DNA of 64,000 bases, taken from assembly GCF_022682495.2 (NCBI RefSeq), contig NC_071392.1:134787318-134851317 (forward strand). The letters are read 5' to 3'. A program made the translations under genes and the position numbers. The stretch is from Desmodus rotundus (Eukaryota; Chordata; Mammalia; Chiroptera; Phyllostomidae). Positions 1-9,433 of the stretch are shown here, one piece after another. Below the pieces are notes generated by a model, which saw only the letters and a list, made by a program, of their open reading frames with translations, searched no databases and had not been told where the DNA came from. The first letter of the stretch is position 1, and every line of letters begins with the position of its first letter.

Positions 1-31
1 CTGAGTCCCCAGACAGCAGCAGCCTTGTGCT

Positions 32-540
32 CAGGCAGACCACTCCCCTCTGAACCTCAGTAGCCTGAGGGGAAGCAATAGCCCTGACTCAAGGAGGGTC
101 TCTGCCTGGCCCTTTGGTGCTTAAGCCTAACTTCTGAGTTCTAGTGACCAGAAAAACAACCAAAGGAGACAGCCAGAGAAGGTAGATCACTGGCAAAGGA
201 GGGGCAAAGTGGCCTAGAGAGACTTGAGGAGAGACTGGGGATGGAGGCTTTGGGGAGAGAACTGAGAAAGTGGCCACTGGGATCTGGTACTGAGCTAACG
301 ACCATAGGCAGAAAAAATAGCCAATACCCATACACAGCAATCATCCTGTTCAGGCAGACCACTCCCCTCTGAGCAGCAGCTACCTGAGGGAAAACAATAG
401 CCCCCCCTACAGGAGGGATTCCACCACCGTTTGGTGCTTAAACCTGACTGCTGAGTGCAGAGGGACCATATTAACAATTGAAAGACACAGCCAGTGAGGA
501 GATCACTGGAAGTATCAAACAGGCTGCTTAAGGTCAGAGG
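32..540 (+). repeat. Two tandem units of about 319 bp in an L1 5' UTR
   Basis: The string CAGGCAGACCACTCCCCTC starts at 32 and again at 351. The shared text continues through matching landmarks: GGAAGCAATAGCCC / GAAAACAATAGCCC, TTTGGTGCTTAA, and GATCACTGG. The second unit decays near 540. Tandem promoter-type monomers upstream of ORF1 are known in mouse L1s. Calling these promoter monomers is inference, because the left edge of the window hides how many units there are. Confidence 0.6.
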
Positions 541-817
541 GGGTCAACATCTGACATCACCAGAGGCGGATCCAGAAAGAAAAAACAAAACAAAACAAAA
601 CAGTGGTAAATACAAGAGACTACCAATAAGAAAGTCACTGTGGTTTCCTTCATAATTTGCGACATTTTCTTTCCTGAATACCTTCATAACATTCATTTCT
701 TGTCTAGCGAATTTGTATCTCACAGGCCTCCCACCATAGAAGTTCACACCACAAAGTTAGAAAGTGAAAACGCATCAATTTAAGAAACAGAAGCAAACAA
801 GAGGAGTCCAACAAACA

Positions 818-1283
818 ATGGGAAGACAAAGAAATATCCTCAGTCTAAAGGAAGAGAAGAATCCTCAGAAAAAATGCTAAATGAAATAGAGGCAAGTCAT
901 CTATTATATATTAGATTCAAAATAGTGGTTACAGGGAAGCTCAATGAACTCAGTGAAAACTACCAAAAACTCCAGGGAAATTATGAGAAACTTACTGCAA
1001 ACTGTATCAGCATAAAAGGACATAGAAACAATCAATAAGGGCCAATAAGAAGTGAAGAATACAATCTGTGAATTAAAGAACACACTAGAAGGAAACAAAA
1101 CCAGGTTGATGAAGCAGAAGATCAAATCAGTGAGATGGAGGAAAAAGGAGTAAAAACCTCCAAAAAAGATGAAGAAAACAAAAAAAAAAGGCTGAAAAAT
1201 AAATGAAGAAGGGTTAAGGAAAATGCAGGACAACATGAAACGGAATAATATCCATATAATAAGGATACAAGAAGGAGAAGAAG
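818..1283 (+). pseudogene. L1 ORF1 fragment (N-terminal and coiled-coil region), decayed
   Basis: The ATG at 818 starts MGRQRN, the same beginning as L1-A ORF1. What follows is recognisable as the serine/lysine-rich N terminus and the start of the coiled coil, but stops and indels break every frame. The fragment ends at the L1-A insertion point, before the RRM is complete. In intact LINE-1s this protein is the trimeric RNA-binding chaperone of the retrotransposition particle; this copy cannot make it. Confidence 0.7.
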
Positions 1284-2946
1284 GTCGCGTTAGGAAGATG
1301 GTGGTGAGATAGGTGGGAGCAGAGTCCACTTCCCCTCAACAACAGTGAAACACCTAGCTGATCTGAGGAGCAGAGCGAACAGCCAACAGTATTCCAGCAT
1401 ATATGAAGATCAGAGACCAAAGATAGAGGACATTGAAAGATCTGACAGTAAGAAGAGTGCTTAAGGACAATAAGGTCCCTGGGACCTGCATAGGGACCAG
1501 GGCGGCTGAAGCCCCAGCCTGGACCCAGGGTCTGCTGCAGGATTCTTAGGAGAGAGCCAGGCTGGGCTGTGTGAGCAGCCAGGTGCTTGTTTGGACCAGG
1601 GGGGCTTGAATAGGAAGAATTTCTCAAAAAGAAAAAGAGAAAATAGAGGCACTCAGCGGCTAGTTAGAGAACTCTCTGCAGCAGCCGCCGCCTCTGGCAC
1701 TCTTAGCCCCTGAGCCCCTGGCTGTGAAAGCAGGATAAGCAGCCCCAGCTCTCTCCTGAAGCCCAGTTGCACACACCCACATAGCAGACTGGGCACCCAC
1801 ACCTGAAACCCCAGCTAGGCACACATAACTGAAACCCCGGCTGGGCGTCCACACCTGAATCCTCGAGTGGGTGCGCACCAGGAGCAGAGGCTAGCTGCCC
1901 CCACGCACAGGCCCAAAACCTCCAAACGGCGGGCCACGTGACCCAGGCAAAAAGTAGAGGACCAGCTGATCAACTGCCTGGCTGCCTGAGAGCGACCACA
2001 CCTAAAAGCACCGGTTCTGAACAACTCCTACCTAGGCCCTGCTCACAGAGCCTGGCAGGGCCTACTGGTTCTCTAGGACCAAGGCAGAACGCCCAGCAGA
2101 GGGGAGCTGCAGGGCTAGGGAAGACTGCATTCCCCGGAAACACTCGAACAAGTAGGGGGCTGAACTACCCCATAGCAGCACTAAGAGCCCCTAGCATCTA
2201 AGACAGCAAAGAGCAAGAAGGGGGAGTATGAGTTGCCCCTAATTGGTGCAACTCAAGGACAGCACAAATGGTGAACTAAAGGCCTAGTGTGGAGCAGGAG
2301 GACCACGAGGACCTGGAGTGGAGGCTGAACAACAGCGAAGAGTGTGGCTCAGGAAGGGAGAAAAGTGAAACCAATCCTTCCAACCACCCTCTCCAGTTCC
2401 ACAGACAGGAAGACCAGAAGAACTAACCTGACCAGTTTAAAGCCAGCAGAAGACTTTTTTTTTTTCCTTTTACTTATTTCCCCCTGAATTTCTTCTTCCT
2501 TTCTGTCCTTCTTTCTTTTTTTATTCCTTCTTCCTTCCATCCTTTACCTTATTCATTCCTTCTTCCTGCCTTCTTTTATTTATTCTGTTGTTTTAATTTT
2601 TGTTAAAAAATTCCTTCTTATCTTGCCTCCGATCTTTCTTTATTCCTTCTTCCTTCCTTCCTTTCCTTTTCTATTCCCTTTTTCCCTCCTTCCCTTCTCC
2701 TTTTTTTTCCTCCCCTTTCTCTTTTTCCCACATGTGAGACAATAAAACCTAAAGTGCTGAAAAGAACAGAGTTAGACTGTGTTACACCCATAAACGTCAG
2801 CTCAACACCAGTGAGAACAGGAGATTAAGGAGACGGCACCACTGAATCCGATTGGCATTGAACCATAGAAGTTCATACCACAAACCGAGGGGGTCAGAAT
2901 AGATCAATTTAAGAAGCAGAGGCTAACAAGAAGAGTCTCACAAACA
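1284..2946 (+). promoter_or_regulatory. L1-A 5' UTR (internal promoter region)
   Basis: About 1.66 kb of leader between the 5' end and the ORF1 start. It opens with AAGATGG, matching in reverse the CCAT core of a YY1-type site, as at the start of primate L1s. The first kilobase is relatively GC-rich. At about 2445-2735 it becomes a long pyrimidine run of TTCC/TTTCTT units that is nearly free of purines. Whether it still promotes transcription cannot be told from sequence. The colinear copy in L1-F (44342-46200, opposite strand) supports the boundaries. Confidence 0.7.
2445..2735. repeat. Polypyrimidine tract rich in TTCC/TTCTT in L1-A 5' UTR
   Basis: Nearly pure pyrimidine on the plus strand, made of imperfect CTTCCTTC, TTTCTTTTTTTATTCC and similar units. 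The complementary purine run is found at the colinear place in L1-F (44560-44840). It is therefore an inherited part of this L1 subfamily's leader, not a locus-specific microsatellite. Confidence 0.75.
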
Positions 2947-4713
2947 ATGGGAAGACAAAGAAACAATCCCCAAATGAAAGGAAAAGAGGAAGCCTCAGAA
3001 AGAATGCTAACTGAAAAAGAGGCAAGTCAACTATCAGATACTGAGTCAAAGCAATGGTTATCAGGAAGCTCACTGAGCCCACAGAGAACTACAAGAAACT
3101 ACAGGGAAACTACAATGAACTCACTGCAAACTATATCAACATGAAAAAGGAAATAGAAACTATCACCAAGGGCCAAGAAGAAATGAAGAATACAATTTCT
3201 GAACTGAAGAACACAGTAGAAGGAATGAAAAGCAGACTTGATGAAGCAGAGGATCAGATAGGTGAGCTGGAGGACAAAGTAGAAAAAAACACCCAGAAAG
3301 AGCAAGAACAGGAAAACAGGCTCAGAAAGAATGAAGAGGGACTAAGGGAAATGCAGGACAACATGAAACATAACAATATCCATATAATAGGAATACCAGA
3401 AGGAGAAGAAGAAGAGCAAGGGATAGAAAACCTGTTTGAAAAAGTAATGATGGAAAACTTCCCTAATTTGATGAGAGAAAAAGTCACACAAATCCAGGAA
3501 ACACAGAGAGTCCCAAGCAAGAGGAACCTAAAGAGGCTCATTGCAATGTTGGGGGGCTTTAACGCAGCCTCCCAGCAACCATGGACGAAGAATAAGTCTA
3601 CCAAGACATGATCTGCTTGGGGAGGAGAGGTGGCAGATCTCTCAAAGGAGAAGGGCCCAGAGCCTTTCTCTCCATGGGCTTTTATTAGGTTCATTTTGCA
3701 CAGAAATGCAGATAAAGCTCATCAATCATTGTCAGCCAGTAAGGGTTAAACAATACATGATTTACAGAGAACTTTGAGGGCTTATTCTGAGTTACAGCCA
3801 ATTAGTTAGAGGGCCATAAAACTTTAGGCGCCAGACTCATCTCAGGTCTGACCCTTATCTTTTAAGCTGAGGGTACAAATTAAGTAGGTTTCACAGGAAT
3901 GTATGTATTTTTCTTAGGCCTGATTCCCCAGGGAATCCACCCCACCCAGCACAGGACTGCACTGCCCTCTGTTATTCCTTCAGGCTTAAGTCAGGGAAGG
4001 GAAGTAAGGCAGCCAAGAGATTAGGAGACTTCTTGCAGACAGAATGAGGACTCAGGCTATATTAAGCCGAGGGGTGAGGGTCCATCACCCCCTATTTCCA
4101 CAGCCCCCTGAGTCCTTCCTTGTGAGCTTATTCATGGTGACCAGAGCCTGTCTTACGTTGATACTCCCTTGAGGTTTCTTACCTGTCATTGGCTAACTGG
4201 TCAAGCTCAGGGCCAAGCAGGGTGAAGTGGCCAGAGGTGGCATATCTGTCAGGGAGATAATCTTCGTCTCCTTAGTGGCTTATGGTCCCAACTCTGACTC
4301 AGCCTTAACCATGGGTGGTTAAAGCCTCTGAAACCAGGCAAAATGGTTCCCAACACTGCAAGACACATCATAATTAATATGACAAAATTCCAAGACAAAG
4401 AGAGGATCTTAAAGGTAGCAAGGGACAAATAGGAAGTAACATACAAGGGAGCCCCAATTAGGTTAGCAACTGAATTCTCAATGGAAACACTCCAAGCCGG
4501 AAGAGAATGGCAAAAAATATTCCAAGTAATGAGAACCAGAGGCCTGCAACCAAGACAACTTTACTGACCAAGGCTCTCAATCAGGATAGAAGGCCAAATA
4601 AAGAGTTTCCAAGACAAATAAGTCTAAAAGAATATACTTCCACCACACCAGCTCTGCAAGAGAAGCTAAAGGCACTGCCTAAAGAAAGGAAAGGAAGGAA
4701 AAGAGAAAGATAG
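2947..4713 (+). pseudogene. L1-A ORF1, frameshifted and split by an LTR
   Basis: The ATG at 2947 starts MGRQRNNPQMKGKEE. One base is missing near 3046 (GAGTCAAAG where sister copies read GAGTTCAAAG). The frame then continues in another phase from about 3054 through a long heptad coiled coil (EEMKNTISELKNTVEG, LEDKVEKN). The RRM segment follows (HNNIHIIGIPEGEEEEQ, then ENLFEKVMMENFPNL). The LTR interrupts after 3546. Past it, from 4356, come the C-terminal domain (DKERILKVA, QAGREWQKIFQVM) and the stop at about 4711. An in-frame TAG near 4429 also breaks the C-terminal part. Confidence 0.85.
3547..4355 (-). mobile_element. Solo LTR of an endogenous retrovirus (probably class II/ERVK-like)
   Basis: An 809-bp insertion begins TGTTGGG and ends CCCAACA, a perfect inverted-repeat pair with TG...CA ends, inside L1-A ORF1. 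The flanks are TTGCAA (3541-3546) and CTGCAA (4356-4361). They read as a 6-bp target duplication with one mismatch, and 6 bp is typical of class II ERVs. On the minus strand a polyadenylation-type CTAATAAAAGCCC (AATAAA complement at 3681-3686) lies about 135 bp from the LTR end, so the element points left. No internal gag, pol or env is present, so it is a recombined solo LTR. A homologous copy sits at 63664-64000. The class assignment rests on ends and TSD length only. Confidence 0.75.
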
Positions 4714-4733
4714 AGAAACACAGGAAGGAAAAA

Positions 4734-7700
4734 ATGACAATGAATAACTACCTATCAATAATTACCTTAAATGTAGATGGATTAAATGCTCCAATCAAAA
4801 GACATAGAATAGATGAATGGATACAAAAACATGACCCACATATATATTGCCTACAAAGACCCATCTCAGGACAGAAGAAGACATACACAGACTGAAAGTG
4901 TAGGACTATAAACAAATTTTCCAAGAAAACGGACAGCAAAAAAAGTCAGGGGTAGGAATACTCATATCAGACAAAATAGACTTCAAAAAAAGGGCCGTAA
5001 GAGAGACCCAGAAGGTCCCCTCATAATACTCAAAGGAAGAATCCACCAAGAAGACATAAACATTATAAATATATATGCATCCAACATAGGAGCACCCAAA
5101 TACATAAAGAAAATATTGGAGGACTTCAAGAAAGATATTGACAGCCACACAATTATAGTAGGGGACCTTAACACCCCACTATCAAAAATGGACAGGTCTT
5201 CCAAACAAAATATCAACAAAGATATTGTGTCACATAACAATACCCTAGAGGAAATGGACTTAACTGATATATGTAGAAATTTTCATCCCAAAGAAGCAAA
5301 ATACACATTCTTTTCAAGTGTACATGAAACATTTTCAAAGATAGACCACATGATAGGACACAAAGCAAGCCTCAACAAATTCAAGAAAATTGAAATCATA
5401 TCAAGCATTTTCTCTGACCACAAGGGACTGAAACTAGAAACCAACCCCAAAGGAAAAAACCCAAAACACTCAAAATCATGGAGACTGAATAGCATGCTAT
5501 TAAACAATGAATGGGTCAAGAACGAGATTAGGGAAGAAATCAAAAACTTCCTGGAAACAAATGAAAACGAACTGACAACAACCCAAAACCTATGGGACAC
5601 AGCAAAGGCAGTCCTGAGAGGGAAGTTCATAGCAATACAGGCCTACCTTCAGAAGATAAAAACGTTTCAAACAAACAACCTAACCCTACTCCTACAAGAA
5701 CTCGAGGAACAACAACAAAGACAGCCCAGAGCAAGCAGAAGGAAGGAAATAACCAAGATCAGAGCAGAGTTAAATGACATAGAGACTCAAAGCACAATTC
5801 TAAGGATCAATGAATCCAGGAGCTGGTTCTTTGAAAAGATAAACAAAATCGACCAGCCTTTAAGTCGGCTCATCAAGAAAAAAAGAGAGAGGATCCAAAT
5901 AAACACAATTAGAAATGAAAGAGGAGAGATTACCACTGATACCACAGAAATACGAAGGATCATAAGATATTACTACCAAGAACTGTATGCCAAGAAATTT
6001 GAAAACCTAGGTGAAATGGACACATTTCTAGAAAAATATAATCTTCCAAAACTGAATGAAGAAGAAGCAGAAAACCTGAACAGACCAATAACAGCAGACA
6101 AAATTGAAGCAGTCATCAAAAAACTCCCAACACACAAAAGCTCTGGGCCAGATGGTTTCACAGGAGAATTCTACAAAGCATTTAAGGAAGAGATACCCCT
6201 ATCCTTCACAGACTATTTGAAAAAATCCAAATTGATGGAAGACTCCCAAACTCTTTTTATGAAGCCAGCGTCATCCTAAACCCAAAACCAGATAAAGACA
6301 CAACAAAGAAAGAAAACTTCATGCCAATATTGCTAATGAACATAGACGCTAAAATTCTCAACAAAATATTGGCAAACCGCATCCAGCCATACACTAAAAA
6401 GAACATGCACCATGACCCAGTGAGATTCATCCCAGGGATGCAAGGATGGTACAATATTTGCAACTCAATAAACATAATACATCACATCAACAACAGCAAA
6501 GAGAGAAATCACATGATCTTATCAATAGATGCAGAAATAGCATTTGATAAGGTACAGCACCCATTTCTGATAAAAACACTCAGCAAAGTGGGAATAAAGG
6601 GAGCATTCCTCAATATAATAAAGGACATATATGAGAGACCTACAGCCAACATGATACTCAATGGACAAAAACTTAGAGCTTTCCCACTAAGATCAGGAAC
6701 AAGACAAGGATGCCCTCTCTCACCACTCTGATTCAACATAGTATTGGAAGTCCTAGCCACAGAAATCAGACAAGAAAAAGAAATAAAAGGCATCCATATT
6801 GGAAAGGAGGAGATGAAACTGTCACTGTTAGCAGATGACATGATAGTGTACCTGGAAAATCCTATAGACTCCACCAAACAACTACTCGACCTAATAAATG
6901 AATTTGGCAAAACAGCTGGATACAAAGTCAATACTCAGAAATCAAAGGCATTCATGTATACCAACAACGAATTTGAAGAAACAAATGAGGAAAAAAAATC
7001 CCATTTGATATAGCAACAAGAAAAATAAAGTACCTAGGAATAAACCTAACCAAGGAGGTAAATGACCTGTACTCAGAAAACTACACAACTGAAGAAAGAA
7101 ATTAAGGAAGACACAAATAAATGGAAGCATGTACCATGCTCATGGATTGGAAGAATTAACATCATCAAAATGGCCATACTACCCAAAGTGATTTATAGAT
7201 TCAATGCAATCCCTATTAAAGTACCTATGACATATTTCACAGATATAGAACAAACATTTGAGAAATTTATATGGGACCATAAATGACCCCGAATAGCTGC
7301 AGCAATTTTGAGAAAGAAGAACAAAGCAGGATGGATCACAATACCTGATATCAAACAGTATTACAAGGCCACTGTAATCAAAACAGATTGCTAGTAACAA
7401 CAACAAAAAAAAAACAGGCACATAGACCAATGGAACAGAAGACAGAAATAAACTCAAGTCTTTACGGTCAATTAATATTTGACAAAGGTGGCAGGAACAT
7501 AAAATGGAACAAAAATAGCCTCTTCAACAGATGGTGTTGGGAGATCTAGACAGGTACGTGGAAAAAAATGAAACTCGATCACCAACCTACGCCATACACA
7601 AAAGTAAACTCAAGATGTATAAAAGACTTAACTATAATTCATAACACCATAAACGTCCTTGAGGAAAACATTGGCAGGAAAGTTTCAGACATTCCATGCA

Positions 7701-8553
7701 GCAACATCCTCACAGACAAGTCCCCTAAAGCAAGGGACATAAAGGAAAGAATAAACAAATGGGACCTCATCAAAATAAAAAGCTTCTGCATGGCTAAAGA
7801 AAACAGCACCAAATTACAAAGAGAACCAACAGTATGGGAAAACATATTTGCCAATGATACCTCAGACAAGGGCCTGATCTCCAAAATATATAAAGAACTC
7901 ACACGACTCCACTCCAGGAATACAAACAACCCAATTAAAAAATGGGCAAAGGACTTGAACAGACACTTCTCCAAGGAAGACACACAGAGGGCCCAGATAC
8001 ACATGAAAAGATGCTCAGCATCACTACCCATCAGAGAGATGCAAGTTAAAACCACAATGATGTACCATCTCACACCAGTCAGAGTGGACAACATAAAGAA
8101 ATCCACAAACCAATGTTGGAGAGGATGTGGACAAAAGGGAACCCTAGTGCATTGTTGGTGGGAATGCAGACTGGTGAGGCCACTGTGGAAAACAGTATGG
8201 AATTTCCTCAGAAAACTAAAAATGGAACTGCCCTTTGACCCAGCAATTCCACTGCTAGGATTAGACCCTAGGAACCCTGAAACACCAATCCAAAAGAACC
8301 TATGCACCCCAATGTTCATAGCAGCACAATATTCAATAGCCAACTACTGGAAGCAACCTAAGTGCCCATCAGCAAATGAGTGGATCCAAAAACTATGGTA
8401 TAATTATACAATGTAATTCTATGCAGCAGAGAGAAAGAAGGAACTTATACCCTTTGCAACAGCATGGATGGAACTGGAGAGCATTATGTTAAGTGAAATA
8501 AGCCAGACATGAGGGACAAATACCATATGATCTCACCTTTAACTGGAACATAA
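4734..8553 (+). pseudogene. L1-A ORF2 (endonuclease / reverse transcriptase), broken
   Basis: Starts ATG at 4734 (MTMNNYLSIITLNVDGLNAP). The N-terminal endonuclease is interrupted near 4855 by a 2-base loss, then recovers with [16 protein letters not shown] and ends in SDHKGLKLE. The frame from 5116 to 6279 is open for 387 codons through the linker and the first RT blocks. RT motif A ([14 protein letters not shown], about 6520), motif B ([13 protein letters not shown], about 6690) and motif C (LLADDMIVY, about 6830) are present, but a TGA follows motif B near 6728. The C-terminal Cys-rich segment ([18 protein letters not shown], about 8112-8168) is intact. The length to the expected stop (8551) matches about 1,273 codons. 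Confidence 0.88.
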
Positions 8554-8811
8554 TAAATAGAAAAAAAAGGAAACAAAATATAACCAGAGACATTGAAGTT
8601 AAGAACAATCTAACAATGGGCAGGGGGGAGTGGGGAGGGGACAGTGAGGAGAGGGCATTACAGGAACTACTATAAAGGACACATGGACCAAATCAAGGGG
8701 AGGGTGGGGGTGGGGGTGGGAGGGTGGTTCAGCTGGGTTGGGGTGGAGGGATGGGGAGAAAGGCACACAACTGTAATTGAATAACAATAAAAAATTGAAA
8801 TTAAAAAAATA
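8554..8811 (+). promoter_or_regulatory. L1-A 3' UTR with G-rich tract and tail
   Basis: After the ORF2 stop comes a short purine-rich 3' UTR. 8614-8640 and 8695-8730 carry repeated G runs (GGGGAGGGTGGGGGTGGGGG), a pattern able to form a G-quadruplex and a known feature of mammalian L1 3' UTRs. It ends CAACTGTAATTGAATAACAATAAAA with an A-rich tail. The same end recurs in the L1-C, L1-I and 5'-truncated tail copies. Confidence 0.7.
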
Positions 8812-9012
8812 TTATGAACAAACCTCTAGAACCAGAGGGGCGAGGGAGGGAGATAATATTAGAAAGAAGGGGAAGGGATGTCAAGGCAAATGTATAAAGG
8901 ACCCATGGACAAAGCCAACAGGGGATAAGATTGAGGTGGGAGGTGAGTTGGATGAAGTGGAGGAAAGTGGTGGCGGGAAAATTGTGACAACCGTACTTGA
9001 ACAACAATAAAA
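8812..9012 (+). mobile_element. L1 3' end fragment
   Basis: A second plus-strand L1 3' UTR follows directly: GAGGGAGGGAGATAAT, then AAAGGACCCATGGACAAAGC, then a terminal CTTGAACAACAATAAAAAAAGG. It resembles the L1-A 3' UTR but is more diverged. It may be the 3' end of the older L1 that L1-A inserted into (1-1283), or an independent 5'-truncated copy. Confidence 0.7.
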
Positions 9013-9039
9013 AAAGGAAAGAAAAGAAAAAAAAGAAAG

Positions 9040-9175
9040 GCTTTATTTTATTTTGTAATTATTTTATTGTTTTTCAGTTCCAGTTTTCTGCATTTTCCCC
9101 CAACCACTTCCCCCAATACCTCCAGCCAAACCCACATCCCACCCCCACCTCCATCCTCCCCTTTGTTTTTTTAAT
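9040..9175 (-). mobile_element. L1 3' end fragment, reverse orientation
   Basis: TTTATTGTTTTTCAGTTCC followed by pyrimidine-rich CCCCCAACCACTTCCCCC and CACCTCCATCCTCCC is the reverse complement of an older L1 3' UTR. It stops where the T-rich tail of L1-B begins. It may be the displaced 3' end of L1-G, whose 5' part resumes at 16639 on the far side of L1-B, but the intervening ORF2 half is absent. Confidence 0.65.
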
Positions 9176-9433
9176 TAAAAATTTTTAATTAATAATTTTT
9201 TATTGTAGTTCAATTACACTTGTCTGCATTTTGTCCACAACCCTCCATCCCACCCCATCCAAATCCACCTCCTCCCCCGCCTACACCCACAGCCTTAGTA
9301 TTTTCCATGTGTCCTTTAAAGTAGTTCCTGAAAACCCTTCCCACACAATCACTTCTTGCTCCCTCTGGATTGTTAAATTGTTCTTCACTGGAATGTTGCT
9401 GGTTATATTTTCTTTGGTTTTTTCTTTTGTTGA

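Larger units (their letters stand above)
1..1283 (+). mobile_element. Degraded L1 fragment: 5' UTR plus ORF1 N-terminal part
   Basis: Plus-strand LINE-1 remnant that enters from the left edge. The stretch around 727-830 parallels the ORF1-proximal leader of L1-A near 2863-2960 (CCATAGAAGTTCA, AACAATGGGAAGACAAAG). It breaks off at about 1283, in the middle of the ORF1 segment that encodes the IPEGEEEEQ-type motif, exactly where the 5' end of L1-A begins. L1-A therefore inserted into it. It is clearly older than L1-A because its ORF1 is full of stops and frameshifts. A plus-strand L1 3' end at 8812-9012 may be its far end, but the rest of ORF1 and all of ORF2 would then be missing. Confidence 0.8.
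1284..8811 (+). mobile_element. L1-A: full-length LINE-1 with an LTR in ORF1
   Basis: All LINE-1 parts are present in order: 5' UTR (1284-2946), ORF1 (2947-4713, split by an LTR at 3547-4355), a short intergenic spacer, ORF2 (4734-8553), and a G-rich 3' UTR ending in AATAACAATAAAAAATTG plus an A-rich tail near 8811. The 5' boundary is marked by GGAAGATGGTGGTGAGAT, shared in sense with the 5' ends of L1-F, L1-D and L1-B. Several frameshifts and nonsense codons show it is dead. I could not find a clean target-site duplication. Its nearest relative in the window is L1-F, judged by a shared 5' UTR that includes the long pyrimidine tract. Confidence 0.9.

Noticed and set aside
1938..2201. 87-codon plus-strand frame in the L1-A leader
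   Set aside because: A related antisense-strand frame exists in L1-F (45094-45357, minus, same L1 sense), but this is L1 5' UTR in sense orientation without a known product. It may be an upstream frame but there is no evidence of selection.
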